Positions 8,324 to 17,463 are shown, counted from the stretch's first letter. The stretch: DNA of 64,000 nt from Solirubrobacter soli DSM 22325 (GCF_000423665.1 NZ_AUIK01000016.1:1-64000); one strand, 5' to 3'. The notes: a model not told the origin generated them from the sequence alone. Numbers and translations are program-made.

Positions 8324-8368
8324 AGGCGATGCAGCCCCTCCGCCCCACCCCGATCATCCGACCTTAAC
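8319..8368 (+). repeat. Stop-codon-associated stem-loop repeat, copy 1
   Basis: Arms GTTAA (8319-8323) and TTAAC (8364-8368), extended by GG/CC with one bulge, enclose a 32-nt C-rich core at 8331-8362 (starts GCAGCCCCTCCG, ends GATCATCCGAC). The same core occurs at 47205-47236 and, inverted, at 46420-46451. The left arm contains the UAA stop of the preceding gene. Confidence 0.85.
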
Positions 8369-8463
8369 GCGCCACATCCGGGCGCGGCGGCGTGGGCGAC
8401 CGTCGGCGCGCCGAGCCGCGCGGCCGCGGTATCTGACCTGTCCCGGCGGCGCTCCATGCTGGA

Positions 8464-9987
8464 GTGTCCGTCATCCGGCTCACGCGCGACGCGCTCGCGA
8501 CGCGCGACCTCCGCAGGCTCCAACTCGCCTCCCTCGCCGCGGGCGTCGGCGGGTGGGCGTTCATGGTCGCGCTCGCCGTCCACGCCTATGCGGTCGGCGG
8601 CGCCGCCGCGGTCGGCCTCGCCGCGCTCGTGCGGATGGCGCCCGCCGGCCTCGCGGCGCCGCTGACGGGCCTCGCGGCCGACCGCTTCCCGCGCCGCGAC
8701 GTCCTGCTCGCGGCGACCGCCGTCCGCGCCGTGCTGCTGTGCGCCGCGGCGCTCGCGGTGGCCGCGGACGCCCCGTTCGCGCTTCTCCTCGTGCTCGCGA
8801 CGCTGTTCACGGTCGCCGCGACCGCCCACAAGCCCGCCCAGGCCGCCCTGCTCCCGCACCTGACGCCGAGCCCGACCCGCCAGGCCGCGGCCAACGCCCT
8901 CTGGACCGCGATCGACAACGGCGCCTTCGTCGCGGGAGCGATCGCGGGCGGCGTCCTCGTGGCCGCGCTGGGCACGGCCCCGGCGTTCGCGGCCGCGGCG
9001 CTGGCGTTCGCGCTGGCGACGCTCGCGCTCGCACGGGTGGGAACGCGCGGCGAGGCGCGGGTGGGCGCGGGCGGCGAGGCGGTGCCGGGCGGCGCGCGGC
9101 CGGCGGCGAGCGGCGAGGTGCGCGTTGGCGCGGACGGCGAGGCCGTGCGTGGCGGCGCGCGCGGCGAGGCGCGGGTGGGCGCGGGCGGCGAGGCGGTGCG
9201 GGGCGGCGCGCGGCCGGCGGCGAGCGGCGAGCCCGCGCGGCGCGGGGCGGTCGCGCGGGGCGTGGCGGGGGCCGCCGTCGCCGGGGCGCTCGGCGGCGTG
9301 CGGATCGTCGCCCGCGACCGGCGGTTGCGGCTGCTCGTCGGCGTGCTCTCGGCGTCCACGTTCGTCGAGGGGATGGTCGACGTGCTCGTGGTCGTCACCG
9401 CGCTCGAGCTCGTCGGGCTCGGGGACGCGGGGGTCGGGTGGTTGAACGCGGCGTGGGGGATCGGTGGGCTCGTCGGGGGCGCCGCGACGATGAAGCTGAT
9501 CGCGCACCAGCAGCTGCGCCTCGCCCTGCCCGCGGGTGGTCTCCTGATCGGCGCGCCGCTGCTCGCGCTGGCGGCGCTGCGGTACACGGCGATCGCGCTC
9601 GTCGCGTTCACGATCCTCGGCGTCGGCTACGCGCTCACGGAGTCGTCGGGCATCACGCTGCTCCAGCGCCTCGCCCACGACCGCGTCCGGGCGCGGGCGT
9701 TCGGGGTCGTGGAGAGCTCCTACTGGCTGACGACCGGGGCGGGAGCGATGGTCGCGCCCGCGATCGTGGCGCTGGCGGGTCCGCGGGCGGCGCTCGCGCT
9801 CGTCGGCTCGGCGCTGCCGCTCATCGTCCTGACCCGCTACGCGGCGCTCAGCCGACTGGCGCCGGTCGCCACTGCCGCACGTCCGGCAGCGGTGTCAGGA
9901 CCGGCTCGACCTGAGCGCGGACATGCTCGAAGTCCGGCGGGAGCGCCAGGTGCTCTCCCAGCGACTCAGCCGGCTCGTCCGTCGTGA
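8464..9987 (+). CDS. MFS transporter with repeat-expanded central loop
   Basis: 507 residues, about 12 membrane helices, with the MFS loop signature GLAADRFPRRD between helices 2 and 3. It resembles the actinobacterial drug/macrolide exporter branch. Between helices 6 and 7 (residues ~193-265) the cytoplasmic loop is swollen by a 38-residue tandem duplication rich in Gly/Ala/Arg. Start GTG at 8464 has little ribosome-site support. The C-terminal ~46 residues are coded opposite the end of the convergent dioxygenase gene (140-bp overlap), which is unusually long; the tail is probably dispensable. Substrate unknown. Confidence 0.75.
   Translation: MSVIRLTRDALATRDLRRLQLASLAAGVGGWAFMVALAVHAYAVGGAAAVGLAALVRMAPAGLAAPLTGLAADRFPRRDVLLAATAVRAVLLCAAALAVAADAPFALLLVLATLFTVAATAHKPAQAALLPHLTPSPTRQAAANALWTAIDNGAFVAGAIAGGVLVAALGTAPAFAAAALAFALATLALARVGTRGEARVGAGGEAVPGGARPAASGEVRVGADGEAVRGGARGEARVGAGGEAVRGGARPAASGEPARRGAVARGVAGAAVAGALGGVRIVARDRRLRLLVGVLSASTFVEGMVDVLVVVTALELVGLGDAGVGWLNAAWGIGGLVGGAATMKLIAHQQLRLALPAGGLLIGAPLLALAALRYTAIALVAFTILGVGYALTESSGITLLQRLAHDRVRARAFGVVESSYWLTTGAGAMVAPAIVALAGPRAALALVGSALPLIVLTRYAALSRLAPVATAARPAAVSGPARPERGHARSPAGAPGALPATQPARPS
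9046..9231 (+). repeat. 114-nt in-frame duplication in the MFS gene
   Basis: The block beginning CGAGGCGCGGGTGGGCGCGG at 9051 recurs at 9165, a period of 114 nt (38 codons); a partial third unit lies between. It encodes copies of RGEARVGAGGEAV followed by GGARPAASGE in the central cytoplasmic loop. Confidence 0.85.
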
Positions 9988-10765
9988 AGCCGGGGCCGAG
10001 GGTGGCGAGCTCGTACAGCACGCCGCCCGGCTCGCGGAAGTAGACCGAGCGGAAGTAGAAGCGGTCGATCACGGGGGTGATGGAGCGGCCGGCCTCGACG
10101 ATCCGCTCGCGCCACGCGACGTGCTCGTCCATCTGCGCCGCCCAGGCGATGTGGTGGACGGTGCCCGCGCCGCCCACGCCGCGGCCGGCGCCGTCCGACA
10201 GATGGATCAGCGAACCGCGCCGCGCGCCGCGCACCTCGAACGTCGAGCCCTCGCCGACCGCGCCCATGACGGACGTCAGAAGCGCCGCCGACCGCCCGAC
10301 GTTCGGCACCTGCGCGTACACGGCGTGGAAGCCCTGCAGGGCGTGCTCGTCAGGGATCTCGGTGGAGCGGGCGCGCAGCGGCTCGTCGGGGACGTCGACC
10401 TCGACCAGCTCGTGCTCCAGCCCTTCGGGATCGCTGAACCGCAGGGCGCCGTCGACCGATTCGACGGCGACCCCCTCGCTCCCGAGCCGGTCGGCCCAGA
10501 ACTCGACCGACGCGACCCGGTGGGCGATGCGGCACACCATCCCCGCGCCCGCCTTGCCCGGCCGTGCGTTCGGATACTCGAAGAACGTCAGGTCCGAGCC
10601 CGCCGAGCCGTGCTCGTCGGCGTAGAACAGGTGGTAGACGGTCGGGTCGTCCTGGTTGACGGTCCGCTTGACCAGCCGCAGGCCGAGCACCCGCACGTAG
10701 AAGTCCACGTTGCGGGGCGCGTCGCCGGTGATGGCGGTGATGTGGTGGAGGCCTTCGAGCTTCAC
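9848..10765 (-). CDS. Ring-cleaving VOC-family dioxygenase (MhqO/LinE-like)
   Basis: 305 residues with two vicinal-oxygen-chelate domains. Metal ligands are visible as the His of LHHITAITG (residue ~8), the His of TVHHIAWA (~215) and the Glu of GGVLYELATLGPGF (~268). This is the hydroquinone/catechol-type ring-cleaving branch often annotated glyoxalase. Its ATG overlaps the stop of the threonine aldolase gene by 4 nt, so the two form an operon. Physiological substrate not deducible. Confidence 0.85.
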   Translation of the reverse strand: MKLEGLHHITAITGDAPRNVDFYVRVLGLRLVKRTVNQDDPTVYHLFYADEHGSAGSDLTFFEYPNARPGKAGAGMVCRIAHRVASVEFWADRLGSEGVAVESVDGALRFSDPEGLEHELVEVDVPDEPLRARSTEIPDEHALQGFHAVYAQVPNVGRSAALLTSVMGAVGEGSTFEVRGARRGSLIHLSDGAGRGVGGAGTVHHIAWAAQMDEHVAWRERIVEAGRSITPVIDRFYFRSVYFREPGGVLYELATLGPGFTTDEPAESLGEHLALPPDFEHVRAQVEPVLTPLPDVRQWRPAPVG

Positions 10766-11778
10766 AGGGCGTTGCGGACGGCTTCTACAGCACGTTCTAT
10801 CCCATCCGCGTCCACATCCAAATGGGTGACGGCTCTGATCTGACGCTGACCGACTACCCCCATCCGCACACCGTCACGCTCGATCCGTTCACAGACCCCA
10901 TCGGGATCGTCGACTTCGAAGATCACGATGTTGGTCTCGACCTCGTCCGGGTCCAGCGTCACGCCCTCCACGTCGGCGAGGCCACGGGCCAACGCCGCCG
11001 CGTTCTCGTGGTCGACCGCGAGCCGCTCGACGTTGTGGTCGAGCGCGTAGAGCGCGCCCGCGGCGACGATCCCCGCCTGCCGCATCGCCCCGCCGAGCAT
11101 CTGCTTGTAGCGCCAGGCCTCCTCGATCAGGTCGCCCGAGCCGGCGAGGCACGCCCCCAGCGGCGCGCCCAGCCCCTTCGTGAAGTCCAGCCACGCGGTG
11201 TCGAACCCGCGGGTCATCTCGGCGGCCGGCACGCCTGAGGCGACGACCGCGTTCATCAGCCGCGCCCCGTCCATGTGCAGCCGCAGCGAGAACTCCTTGC
11301 CGGCCTCGACGACATCGCGCAGCAGCTCCAGCGGCCACACCCGCCCACCGGCCATGTTCGTCGTCTGCTCGACGCTGACCAGCCGCGACCGCGGGGAGTA
11401 GCGGTCGGGGTAGCGGATCGCGCCCCGCACGTCATCGCCGGAGAACATGCCGCGAGGCGTGTCCAGCGGCTGCATCATCGCGCCGGCGAACGCGGCGGGC
11501 CCGCCGGCCTCGGCGATGATCGGGTGCGCGGTCCGGTGCAGGATCGCCTCGTCGCCGCCCGGCCGGATGTGCAGCCGGAACGCGATCTCGTTGCACATCG
11601 TCCCGGAGGGGAGGAAGACGGCCGCCTCGAAGCCCAGCAGCGAAGCGACCCGCGAGCACAGCGCGGTGACCTGCGGGTCCTCGAAGCGCTGCTCGTCGCC
11701 CACCTCGGCCTCCGCCATCGCGCGACGCATGGCGGAGGACGGGCGGGTCTGCGTGTCTGAGTAGAGGTTTACGAACAT
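10762..11778 (-). CDS. Threonine aldolase-like PLP beta-eliminating lyase
   Basis: 338 residues. Typical low-specificity threonine aldolase features: N-terminal SDTQTRPSSAMRRAM, GDEQRFEDP, LPSGTMCNEIAF, HMDGARLMNA (PLP-binding Asp) and the lysine in DFTKGLGAP. It should split threonine or related beta-hydroxy amino acids to glycine and an aldehyde. There is no Shine-Dalgarno; the start codon directly abuts the 21-bp palindrome at 11778-11798. Followed by the overlapping dioxygenase gene. Confidence 0.85.
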   Translation of the reverse strand: MFVNLYSDTQTRPSSAMRRAMAEAEVGDEQRFEDPQVTALCSRVASLLGFEAAVFLPSGTMCNEIAFRLHIRPGGDEAILHRTAHPIIAEAGGPAAFAGAMMQPLDTPRGMFSGDDVRGAIRYPDRYSPRSRLVSVEQTTNMAGGRVWPLELLRDVVEAGKEFSLRLHMDGARLMNAVVASGVPAAEMTRGFDTAWLDFTKGLGAPLGACLAGSGDLIEEAWRYKQMLGGAMRQAGIVAAGALYALDHNVERLAVDHENAAALARGLADVEGVTLDPDEVETNIVIFEVDDPDGVCERIERDGVRMGVVGQRQIRAVTHLDVDADGIERAVEAVRNAL

Positions 11779-11798
11779 AAAGGGGTCAGGCCCCTTTA
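11778..11798. repeat. 21-bp palindromic repeat, copy A
   Basis: Arms TAAAGGGG and CCCCTTTA around loop TCAGG. It fills the gap between the glycosidase-like gene stop (11803) and the threonine aldolase start codon, whose last base it shares. Identical copies lie at 32226-32246 and 60038-60058. Confidence 0.9.
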
Positions 11799-11802
11799 AG
11801 TT

Positions 11803-12741
11803 CTACTTCAGACGGTGCTTCGCGAACTTCGCGAACTGTGTGAACGCCGGGCGCGGGGAACCGTCGGGGTTCACGAGGCCGGAGTCGAACGTGCCGTCGG
11901 GCTCGCCCCACCAGCGGTAGACGTAGATCCGCGTGACCTTGGACTTGTAGCCGCGGCGGGTCGAGTCGTACTTGTCGGCGAGCTGGAACATGTACTTCGT
12001 CGCCGACGCGGCGCGCGAGGGCGACGTCTTGAAGCCCGAGGTCAGGAACGTCGTGATGCCGCCCGTCTCGGTGAGCCAGACCTGGCCCGGGACGGTCTTC
12101 AAGACGTTCGTCAGACCCTTGGACTGGTGCCGGTTGACGTCCTTGTAGTTGTGCAGGCCCCAGATCCGGGCCTTGTTGTGCGAGTAGCGGATGAAGCTCT
12201 TCAGCCACGTCTTGACGTTGCTCTGGTCGAGCACGTCGGCGCCGAGGATCGTGCAGCCCTTGCAGTTCGCGCGCAGGGCCGCGTAGTAGTCGGCGGCGCG
12301 CTTCGGGTTCTTGGAGGTCGGCTGGGAGAGGTGGTTGGCCTCGTTCCAGGGCGCGTAGGTCTTCACCCACGGGAACGCGGTCTTGAACTTCTTGAAGGCC
12401 GTCGTGTAGGCCGCCTTGGAAGGAGCGCGGCATGCGCTCGACTTCGAGTACTTGCCGCCGGAGTAGCAGCCACGGCGCGCCGTGAACATCACGAGCACCT
12501 CCTGCTTGTGCGCCCGGGCGGCGTTCATGAAGCCCGTGACCTCGGCGGTCCCGTCCCCCTTGTAGAAGTCCCACGGGACGATGTAGCGGACACGCTTGAG
12601 CTTGAGGCCCTGCCACAGCGGCTGGTCGAAGGTAGCTGCGCTCTGCTCGGAGAGCCCGACCCGGTAGTTCGCCGAGGCGGGAGCACACAGGACGAGGGCC
12701 GCGATCGCGGCCAACAGCAACGTCATTGTCTTTCGGTGCAT
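11803..12741 (-). CDS. Secreted clan-A glycoside hydrolase-like protein
   Basis: 312 residues from the ATG at 12741 (a longer frame reaches 12813 but would run into the uvrC start). Signal peptide MTLLLAAIAALVLCAPASA. The body is a TIM-barrel: APWNEANH (~residue 140) supplies the acid/base Glu after Asn, as in clan GH-A (GH5/GH39-like), and VWLTETGGI (~225) supplies the nucleophile Glu. Expected to cleave a polysaccharide outside the cell; substrate unknown. Divergent from uvrC across 70 bp, with no visible Shine-Dalgarno at normal spacing. Confidence 0.75.
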   Translation of the reverse strand: MHRKTMTLLLAAIAALVLCAPASANYRVGLSEQSAATFDQPLWQGLKLKRVRYIVPWDFYKGDGTAEVTGFMNAARAHKQEVLVMFTARRGCYSGGKYSKSSACRAPSKAAYTTAFKKFKTAFPWVKTYAPWNEANHLSQPTSKNPKRAADYYAALRANCKGCTILGADVLDQSNVKTWLKSFIRYSHNKARIWGLHNYKDVNRHQSKGLTNVLKTVPGQVWLTETGGITTFLTSGFKTSPSRAASATKYMFQLADKYDSTRRGYKSKVTRIYVYRWWGEPDGTFDSGLVNPDGSPRPAFTQFAKFAKHRLK

Positions 12742-12811
12742 TCCTCTCGGAACCACTGACCCGGACGTGAGTTGCGCTCCGGTGCGAGTTCTAACCTCGT
12801 ACTGACCCGCC

Positions 12812-14707
12812 ATGGCGATCGACGCACCCCCCGCAGAGCAGCGCCTCCAACGACTCCGGGAACAGCGTCGCGCGCTCCCGGATCAGCCTGGCGTCTACCT
12901 GTTCCGCGACGCCCGGGGGCGGGTCGTCTACGTGGGCAAGGCGAAGTCGCTCAAGAAGCGCATCGCCAGTCACTTCTCCAACCCGACGGTCTACGGGACG
13001 ACCGCGCTGACGGAGGAGATCGACCACATCGAGTACCTCGTCGTGGTCACCGAGTCCGAGGCGCTGCTGACCGAGCAGAACTTCATCAAGCAGTACAAGC
13101 CGAAGTTCAACATCCGGCTGCGCGACGACAAGTCGTACCCCTACATCGCCATCAGCCTCGACGAGGACTTCCCACGCGTCTACTTCACGCGGGAGAAGCA
13201 CAAGCGGGGACGCGCCTACTTCGGCCCCTATAGCTCCGCCAAACGTGTCCGCGGCACGCTCGACCTGTTGGGCAAGATCTTCCTGTTCCGCTCGTGCGAG
13301 GGCCCGGAGCCGGGCCGCCACTCGGGCTCGCCCTGCCTGGACTACTTCATCAAGCGCTGCGGAGCGCCGTGCGTGGGCTACGTCAGCAAGGAGGAGTACC
13401 GCGAGGGGATCGACGGCGTCGTGTCGTTCCTCTCCGGTCGCTTCAAGCAGATCGAGCGCGACCTCGAGCGCAGGATGTACTTCTCGGCCGGCGAGCGCGA
13501 CTACGAGCAGGCGACGGTCGAGCGCAACCGCCTCCAGGCCGTCAAATCGCTGCTCGAGCGCCAGCGGGTCGCCGAAGGCGGTTCCGGGACCTACGACGCG
13601 GTCGCCGTGGCCGTGGAGGGCACCGAGGCCAACGCGCAGGTCTTCCAGGTGCGCGACGGCGTCCTCAGCGACCGCCAGTCGTTCTACCTGGAGAACCAGG
13701 CTGAGCAGGACCCCGCGATCGTCGCCGAGGAGTTCATGCTCCAGTACTACGCGAGCGCGCTCTCGATCCCGCCGCTGATCGTCGTCCAGGGCACGATGGC
13801 CGAGGGCTCGGCGCTCGACGTGCTCGGCGCGCTGCTGGCCGAGCGGCGCGACGGCGCGGTCGAGATCCGCGCCTCCGAGCGCGGCGGCAAGCGCCGCATC
13901 CTCGACCTCGCGGAACGCAACGCGCGGCTCGCGCTCGACCAGGAGAAGCTCAAGTCCGAGCGCCGGCGTCAGCAGCGGGTGGACGCGCTGAGCGGCCTCC
14001 AGAGCGCGCTCGGCCTCGACGCGCTGCCGGTGCGGATCGAGTGCTTCGACATCTCCCACGTCGGCGGCACGCACACCGTCGCGTCGATGGTGGTCTTCGA
14101 GGGCGGGGCGCCGAAGAAGTCCGATTACAGGCGTTTCACCATCCGCGAGGTCGATACCGGCGATGATTTCGCGGCGATGGCGGAGGTCTTGACGCGCCGC
14201 TACGCGCAATTCGAGCGTCAGGCGGAGCGCTCACCGTACGACTCCGAGCGCGATGCGTCGTTCGCCGCGCTGCCGAACCTGGTGATCATCGACGGCGGCA
14301 AGGGCCAGCTCGGCGCGGGCCTGAGCCCGCTGCAGGGCTTCCGCGACCGCGGCGTCGCCGTCGTCTCGCTGGCGAAGCGGATCGAGGAGGTCTTCCTCCC
14401 CGGCAACCCGACACCGGTCGTGATGGCGCACGACACGCCGGAGCTGCAGCTCGTCCAGCGCGTCCGCGACGAGGCGCACCGCTTCGCCATCACCCACCAC
14501 CGGATCCGCCGCGACAAGGCGATGACGGAGTCGATCATGGACGAGCTGCCCGGCATCGGCCCGGCGCGCAAGCGCGCGCTGCTCAAGCACTTCGGCTCAC
14601 CCGACGCGGTGCTGCAGGCGACGCGTGAGCAGCTGGAGAACGTGCCAGGGTTCCCGCAGAAGGTCGCGCGCGATCTCTTCAACCACCTCAACCGGACGGG
14701 GCGATAA
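12812..14707 (+). CDS. uvrC: Excinuclease ABC subunit C
   Basis: 631 residues, full length. GIY-YIG nuclease at the N-terminus (PGVYLFRDARGRVVYVGKAKSLKKRI), CxxC-type region (CPCLDYFIKRCGAPCVGY-like, ~170-190), UVR motif (~205-240), RNase H-like nuclease (VRIECFDISHVGG, DGGKGQL) and tandem helix-hairpin-helix at the end (LPGIGPARKRALLKHFGS). It makes both incisions in nucleotide excision repair with UvrAB. TAACCT at 12792-12797 is a likely -10 box close to the start. RapZ follows after 3 nt. Confidence 0.97.
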   Translation: MAIDAPPAEQRLQRLREQRRALPDQPGVYLFRDARGRVVYVGKAKSLKKRIASHFSNPTVYGTTALTEEIDHIEYLVVVTESEALLTEQNFIKQYKPKFNIRLRDDKSYPYIAISLDEDFPRVYFTREKHKRGRAYFGPYSSAKRVRGTLDLLGKIFLFRSCEGPEPGRHSGSPCLDYFIKRCGAPCVGYVSKEEYREGIDGVVSFLSGRFKQIERDLERRMYFSAGERDYEQATVERNRLQAVKSLLERQRVAEGGSGTYDAVAVAVEGTEANAQVFQVRDGVLSDRQSFYLENQAEQDPAIVAEEFMLQYYASALSIPPLIVVQGTMAEGSALDVLGALLAERRDGAVEIRASERGGKRRILDLAERNARLALDQEKLKSERRRQQRVDALSGLQSALGLDALPVRIECFDISHVGGTHTVASMVVFEGGAPKKSDYRRFTIREVDTGDDFAAMAEVLTRRYAQFERQAERSPYDSERDASFAALPNLVIIDGGKGQLGAGLSPLQGFRDRGVAVVSLAKRIEEVFLPGNPTPVVMAHDTPELQLVQRVRDEAHRFAITHHRIRRDKAMTESIMDELPGIGPARKRALLKHFGSPDAVLQATREQLENVPGFPQKVARDLFNHLNRTGR

Positions 14708-14710
14708 CCA

Positions 14711-15634
14711 GTGGGCAACGCGGTCCGCGACGCGGACACGAACGGCCGGGGCTCGAACCTCGAGGACCTCGTCGTCATCTCGGGACTCAGCGGCGCCGGG
14801 AAGTCCAGCGCGATGAACGTCTTCGAGGACGCGGGGTACTTCTGCGTCGACAACCTGCCGGCGGAGATGATCCGCTCGCTGTCGGAGCTGTTCATGCACG
14901 AGGGCTCGAAGGTCGAGCTCGCGGCGGTCGTGTGCGACTCGCGCGGCGGCGAGTACCTGGCGGCGCTGGCGGGCGTGATCGACCAGCTGGCGTCCGTCGG
15001 CGTCGTCCACCGCGTCGTCTTCCTCACCGCCGACGAGGAGGCGCTCGTCAACCGCTACAAGGAGACCCGCCGACGGCATCCGCTCTCGCCCCACGGCAGC
15101 GTGCTCGACGGCATCCGCGCCGAGCAGGAGCTGCTGGCGCCCGTGCGCCAGCGGGCGGACATCGTGATCGACACGTCAGGCCTCTCAGCGGCCGCGCTGC
15201 GCCGCAAGGTCGCCGACGAGCTGCTCGAGCCCGCGCAGCCCGGCAAGCTCGCGGTCACGTTCACGTCGTTCGGCCACAAGCACGGGCCGCCGCGCGACGC
15301 CGACCTCGCCTTCGACGTCCGCTTCCTGCCGAACCCGCACTACGACCCCGATCTGCGCCCGCTGACCGGGTTCGACCAGCGGATCGTCGACTACGTCGGC
15401 CGCGACGGGCGGCTCGAGGTCTTCTACTCGCACCTGATCCCGCTGCTGGAGTTCGTGCTCCCGCAGTACGTGGCCGAGGGCAAGGCGCACCTGATGGTCG
15501 CGATCGGCTGCACCGGCGGGCGGCATCGCAGCGTCGCCATCACCGAGCACCTGGCGAAGCTCTTCCGCAACCGCGACGAGTACTTCGTCGAGGTCGCGCA
15601 CCGCGACGTCGACCGGCTGCCGATCAGGCGCTGA
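14711..15634 (+). CDS. rapZ: RNase adapter / nucleotide-binding protein RapZ
   Basis: 307 residues; GTG start 3 nt after uvrC. Walker A GLSGAGKS at 25-32, DTS motif (IVIDTSGLS), and the conserved C-terminal half with FTSFGHKHGPP, DVRFLPNPHY and GCTGGRHRSV. The family binds nucleotides and, in enterobacteria, delivers small RNAs to RNase E; the role in actinobacteria is not settled. In many actinobacteria yvcK and whiA follow directly; here neither does. The last 11 nt overlap the convergent DUF1254 gene. Confidence 0.95.
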   Translation: MGNAVRDADTNGRGSNLEDLVVISGLSGAGKSSAMNVFEDAGYFCVDNLPAEMIRSLSELFMHEGSKVELAAVVCDSRGGEYLAALAGVIDQLASVGVVHRVVFLTADEEALVNRYKETRRRHPLSPHGSVLDGIRAEQELLAPVRQRADIVIDTSGLSAAALRRKVADELLEPAQPGKLAVTFTSFGHKHGPPRDADLAFDVRFLPNPHYDPDLRPLTGFDQRIVDYVGRDGRLEVFYSHLIPLLEFVLPQYVAEGKAHLMVAIGCTGGRHRSVAITEHLAKLFRNRDEYFVEVAHRDVDRLPIRR

Positions 15635-16910
15635 CCCGCGTGATCGGGGGGAGCGCGTAGCTCCCGTCGAACACGGACGCCTGCGGCTGGTACATGCGCA
15701 GGATCGGGCGAAAGCGACCCGACGGCGCCGGGAGCCAGTTCGCCGGGTCCTCGGGCTCGTCGTGCTGGATCGTCAGCGTCAGCGACCCGTCCGCGCCGTA
15801 GCGCAGGCCGGGCGTGCGATCGCCGATCGAGTAGCGGCCGAGCGGGTTCTCGACGAGGTAGAAGTCCGGCAGCGAGTACATCGTCACCGACCAGAACGCG
15901 TCGACGGGCGGCTGGGTGTCGAACCGCAGCTCGTAGCGCCGGTCGCCTTCGAGCAACTCGCCCGCCGCGTCCTTGTAGGTCATCGAGTACGCGGCCTCGT
16001 ACGCGTGGTTGCCCCACAGCCCGCCGCGCGCCGCGAGCGTCCGCACGAGATAGCGCGCCGGGCCGGCGATCTTCCACTCGGGGGCGTCGATCGCGCCGAC
16101 CTCGAAGAAGTCGAGGTTGTAGTCGAACATGTGGTTGTTCACGTGCCAGCCGGTGTCGGCGTCACCGGCGTGCTCGAGCGCGGTCTCCATCTGCTCGCGG
16201 CCCGCGGCCAGGCCGGCGGCGAGCTCGGCGTCGGGCGCGGTGTACGGCGAGGTCTCGTCGAGCAGGCCGATCGCGGCGAAACGCTGCTGATACTCGATGT
16301 CGCGCGGCGCCGGCGGGAACGCTCGCATCCAGACGCGCAGCCGCTCGAGGAAGCGCAGCTCGTGCGGGACGTCTTCGGCCTGCGGCAGGCCGCGACCCGG
16401 CGCGGTGGGCGTGAGCGTCAGCCCGGACTGGAGCGCGCGCACGGCCGGGAGGTCGTCCTCGCCCGCGACCGCCCAGCGGCCGACGATCGAGGCGACCGTC
16501 GTCGGGCAGTGGATCACGGTCTCCTCCGCCTCGCCCGCCCAATCGGGCGCGACGAGCAGGTACGACCCCGCCTTGGTGCCGGTGGCGCGGTGCCCGACGT
16601 ACGCGAAGTTGTTCGTCCAGGCGTCGACGAACTGCAGCACGTAGTAGCGGCCGTCGGCGTCCGGGACCTCGAGGCGGACCGGGCCGCCGCTGACGTCGAC
16701 CTGCGCGATCGAGTAGATCGTGTCGTTGTTGATCGACACGAACGTGTCGTCCGGCCCGGCGAGCGCGCCGGCGTGCCCGAAGACGTTGAACGGGGTGGGG
16801 GGAACGCTGCCCATCCCGTTCTTCGTGAAGCGGTCGACCTCCTCCAGGTCGAAGACGAGCGGGAAGCCGTAGATGAACGCCTCGGCGGCGAGGTCGGTGC
16901 GCGTGCTCAT
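15624..16910 (-). CDS. DUF1254/DUF1214 domain protein
   Basis: 428 residues from the ATG at 16910, preceded by GGTGGG. N-terminal DUF1254 (AAEAFIYGFPLV, SINNDTIYSIAQVDVSGGPVRLEVPD, GRYYVLQFVDAWTNNFAYVG) and C-terminal DUF1214 (FWSVTMYSLPDFYLVENPLGRYSIGDRTPGL, split here at normal family positions). No signal peptide is seen. Function of the family is unknown. It sits beside a TetR gene in a block that separates rapZ from the glycolysis genes. Confidence 0.85.
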   Translation of the reverse strand: MSTRTDLAAEAFIYGFPLVFDLEEVDRFTKNGMGSVPPTPFNVFGHAGALAGPDDTFVSINNDTIYSIAQVDVSGGPVRLEVPDADGRYYVLQFVDAWTNNFAYVGHRATGTKAGSYLLVAPDWAGEAEETVIHCPTTVASIVGRWAVAGEDDLPAVRALQSGLTLTPTAPGRGLPQAEDVPHELRFLERLRVWMRAFPPAPRDIEYQQRFAAIGLLDETSPYTAPDAELAAGLAAGREQMETALEHAGDADTGWHVNNHMFDYNLDFFEVGAIDAPEWKIAGPARYLVRTLAARGGLWGNHAYEAAYSMTYKDAAGELLEGDRRYELRFDTQPPVDAFWSVTMYSLPDFYLVENPLGRYSIGDRTPGLRYGADGSLTLTIQHDEPEDPANWLPAPSGRFRPILRMYQPQASVFDGSYALPPITRVSA

Positions 16911-16944
16911 CCCACCAGCCTGTTGCGCCACGGCCCCGCCGACA

Positions 16945-17463
16945 TCACCCGAAGCGGATGGTCGCCGCGTAGAGCGCCTCCGGGTCCAGCCCCATCGAGG
17001 CGAAGTTCCCTTCGATCTCGAGGCTCACGTGGCCGTGCATGCGCGACCACATGACCACCGCGCGCTCCGGGTCGGGCTCGACCTTCAGCAGCAGGTCCAT
17101 GCTGCGCTGCGCGGCCGCGACCAGCGCGGGCTGGTGGGCGTCGTAGCCGGGGAACGGGGCGGCGAAGAGGAGCCGGTACCGATGCGGCTGGGCGAGCGCC
17201 CACTGTCTATACGCGGGCGCGAGTGACTGTGCGTTCGTGAGCGCGTCGGCCAGGTCGTTGTACGCGTCGAGCACGAGCTCGGTCATCAGCGCGTCGCGGT
17301 TGCGGAAGTAGCGATACAGCGCAGGGCCGGAGACGCCGAGCTCGCGCGCGATCGCGTTCAGCGCGACCGCCGACGGGCCGCCCGCCTCCAGTTGCGCCGA
17401 TGCGACGCGCTTTACGGCTGCCCGTACTGTGTCGGCGCGTGCGCTCGTTAGAGTCTCTAACAT
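16945..17463 (-). CDS. TetR-family regulator
   Basis: 172 residues. Helix-turn-helix near 30-60 (ALNAIARELGVSGPALYRYFRNRDALMTEL), then an all-helical ligand domain of the WHG type. Divergent from the quinone reductase gene, with a palindromic operator that overlaps its own first codons, so it very likely represses itself and the reductase. The DUF1254 gene downstream (34-nt gap) is probably cotranscribed. Confidence 0.9.
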   Translation of the reverse strand: MLETLTSARADTVRAAVKRVASAQLEAGGPSAVALNAIARELGVSGPALYRYFRNRDALMTELVLDAYNDLADALTNAQSLAPAYRQWALAQPHRYRLLFAAPFPGYDAHQPALVAAAQRSMDLLLKVEPDPERAVVMWSRMHGHVSLEIEGNFASMGLDPEALYAATIRFG

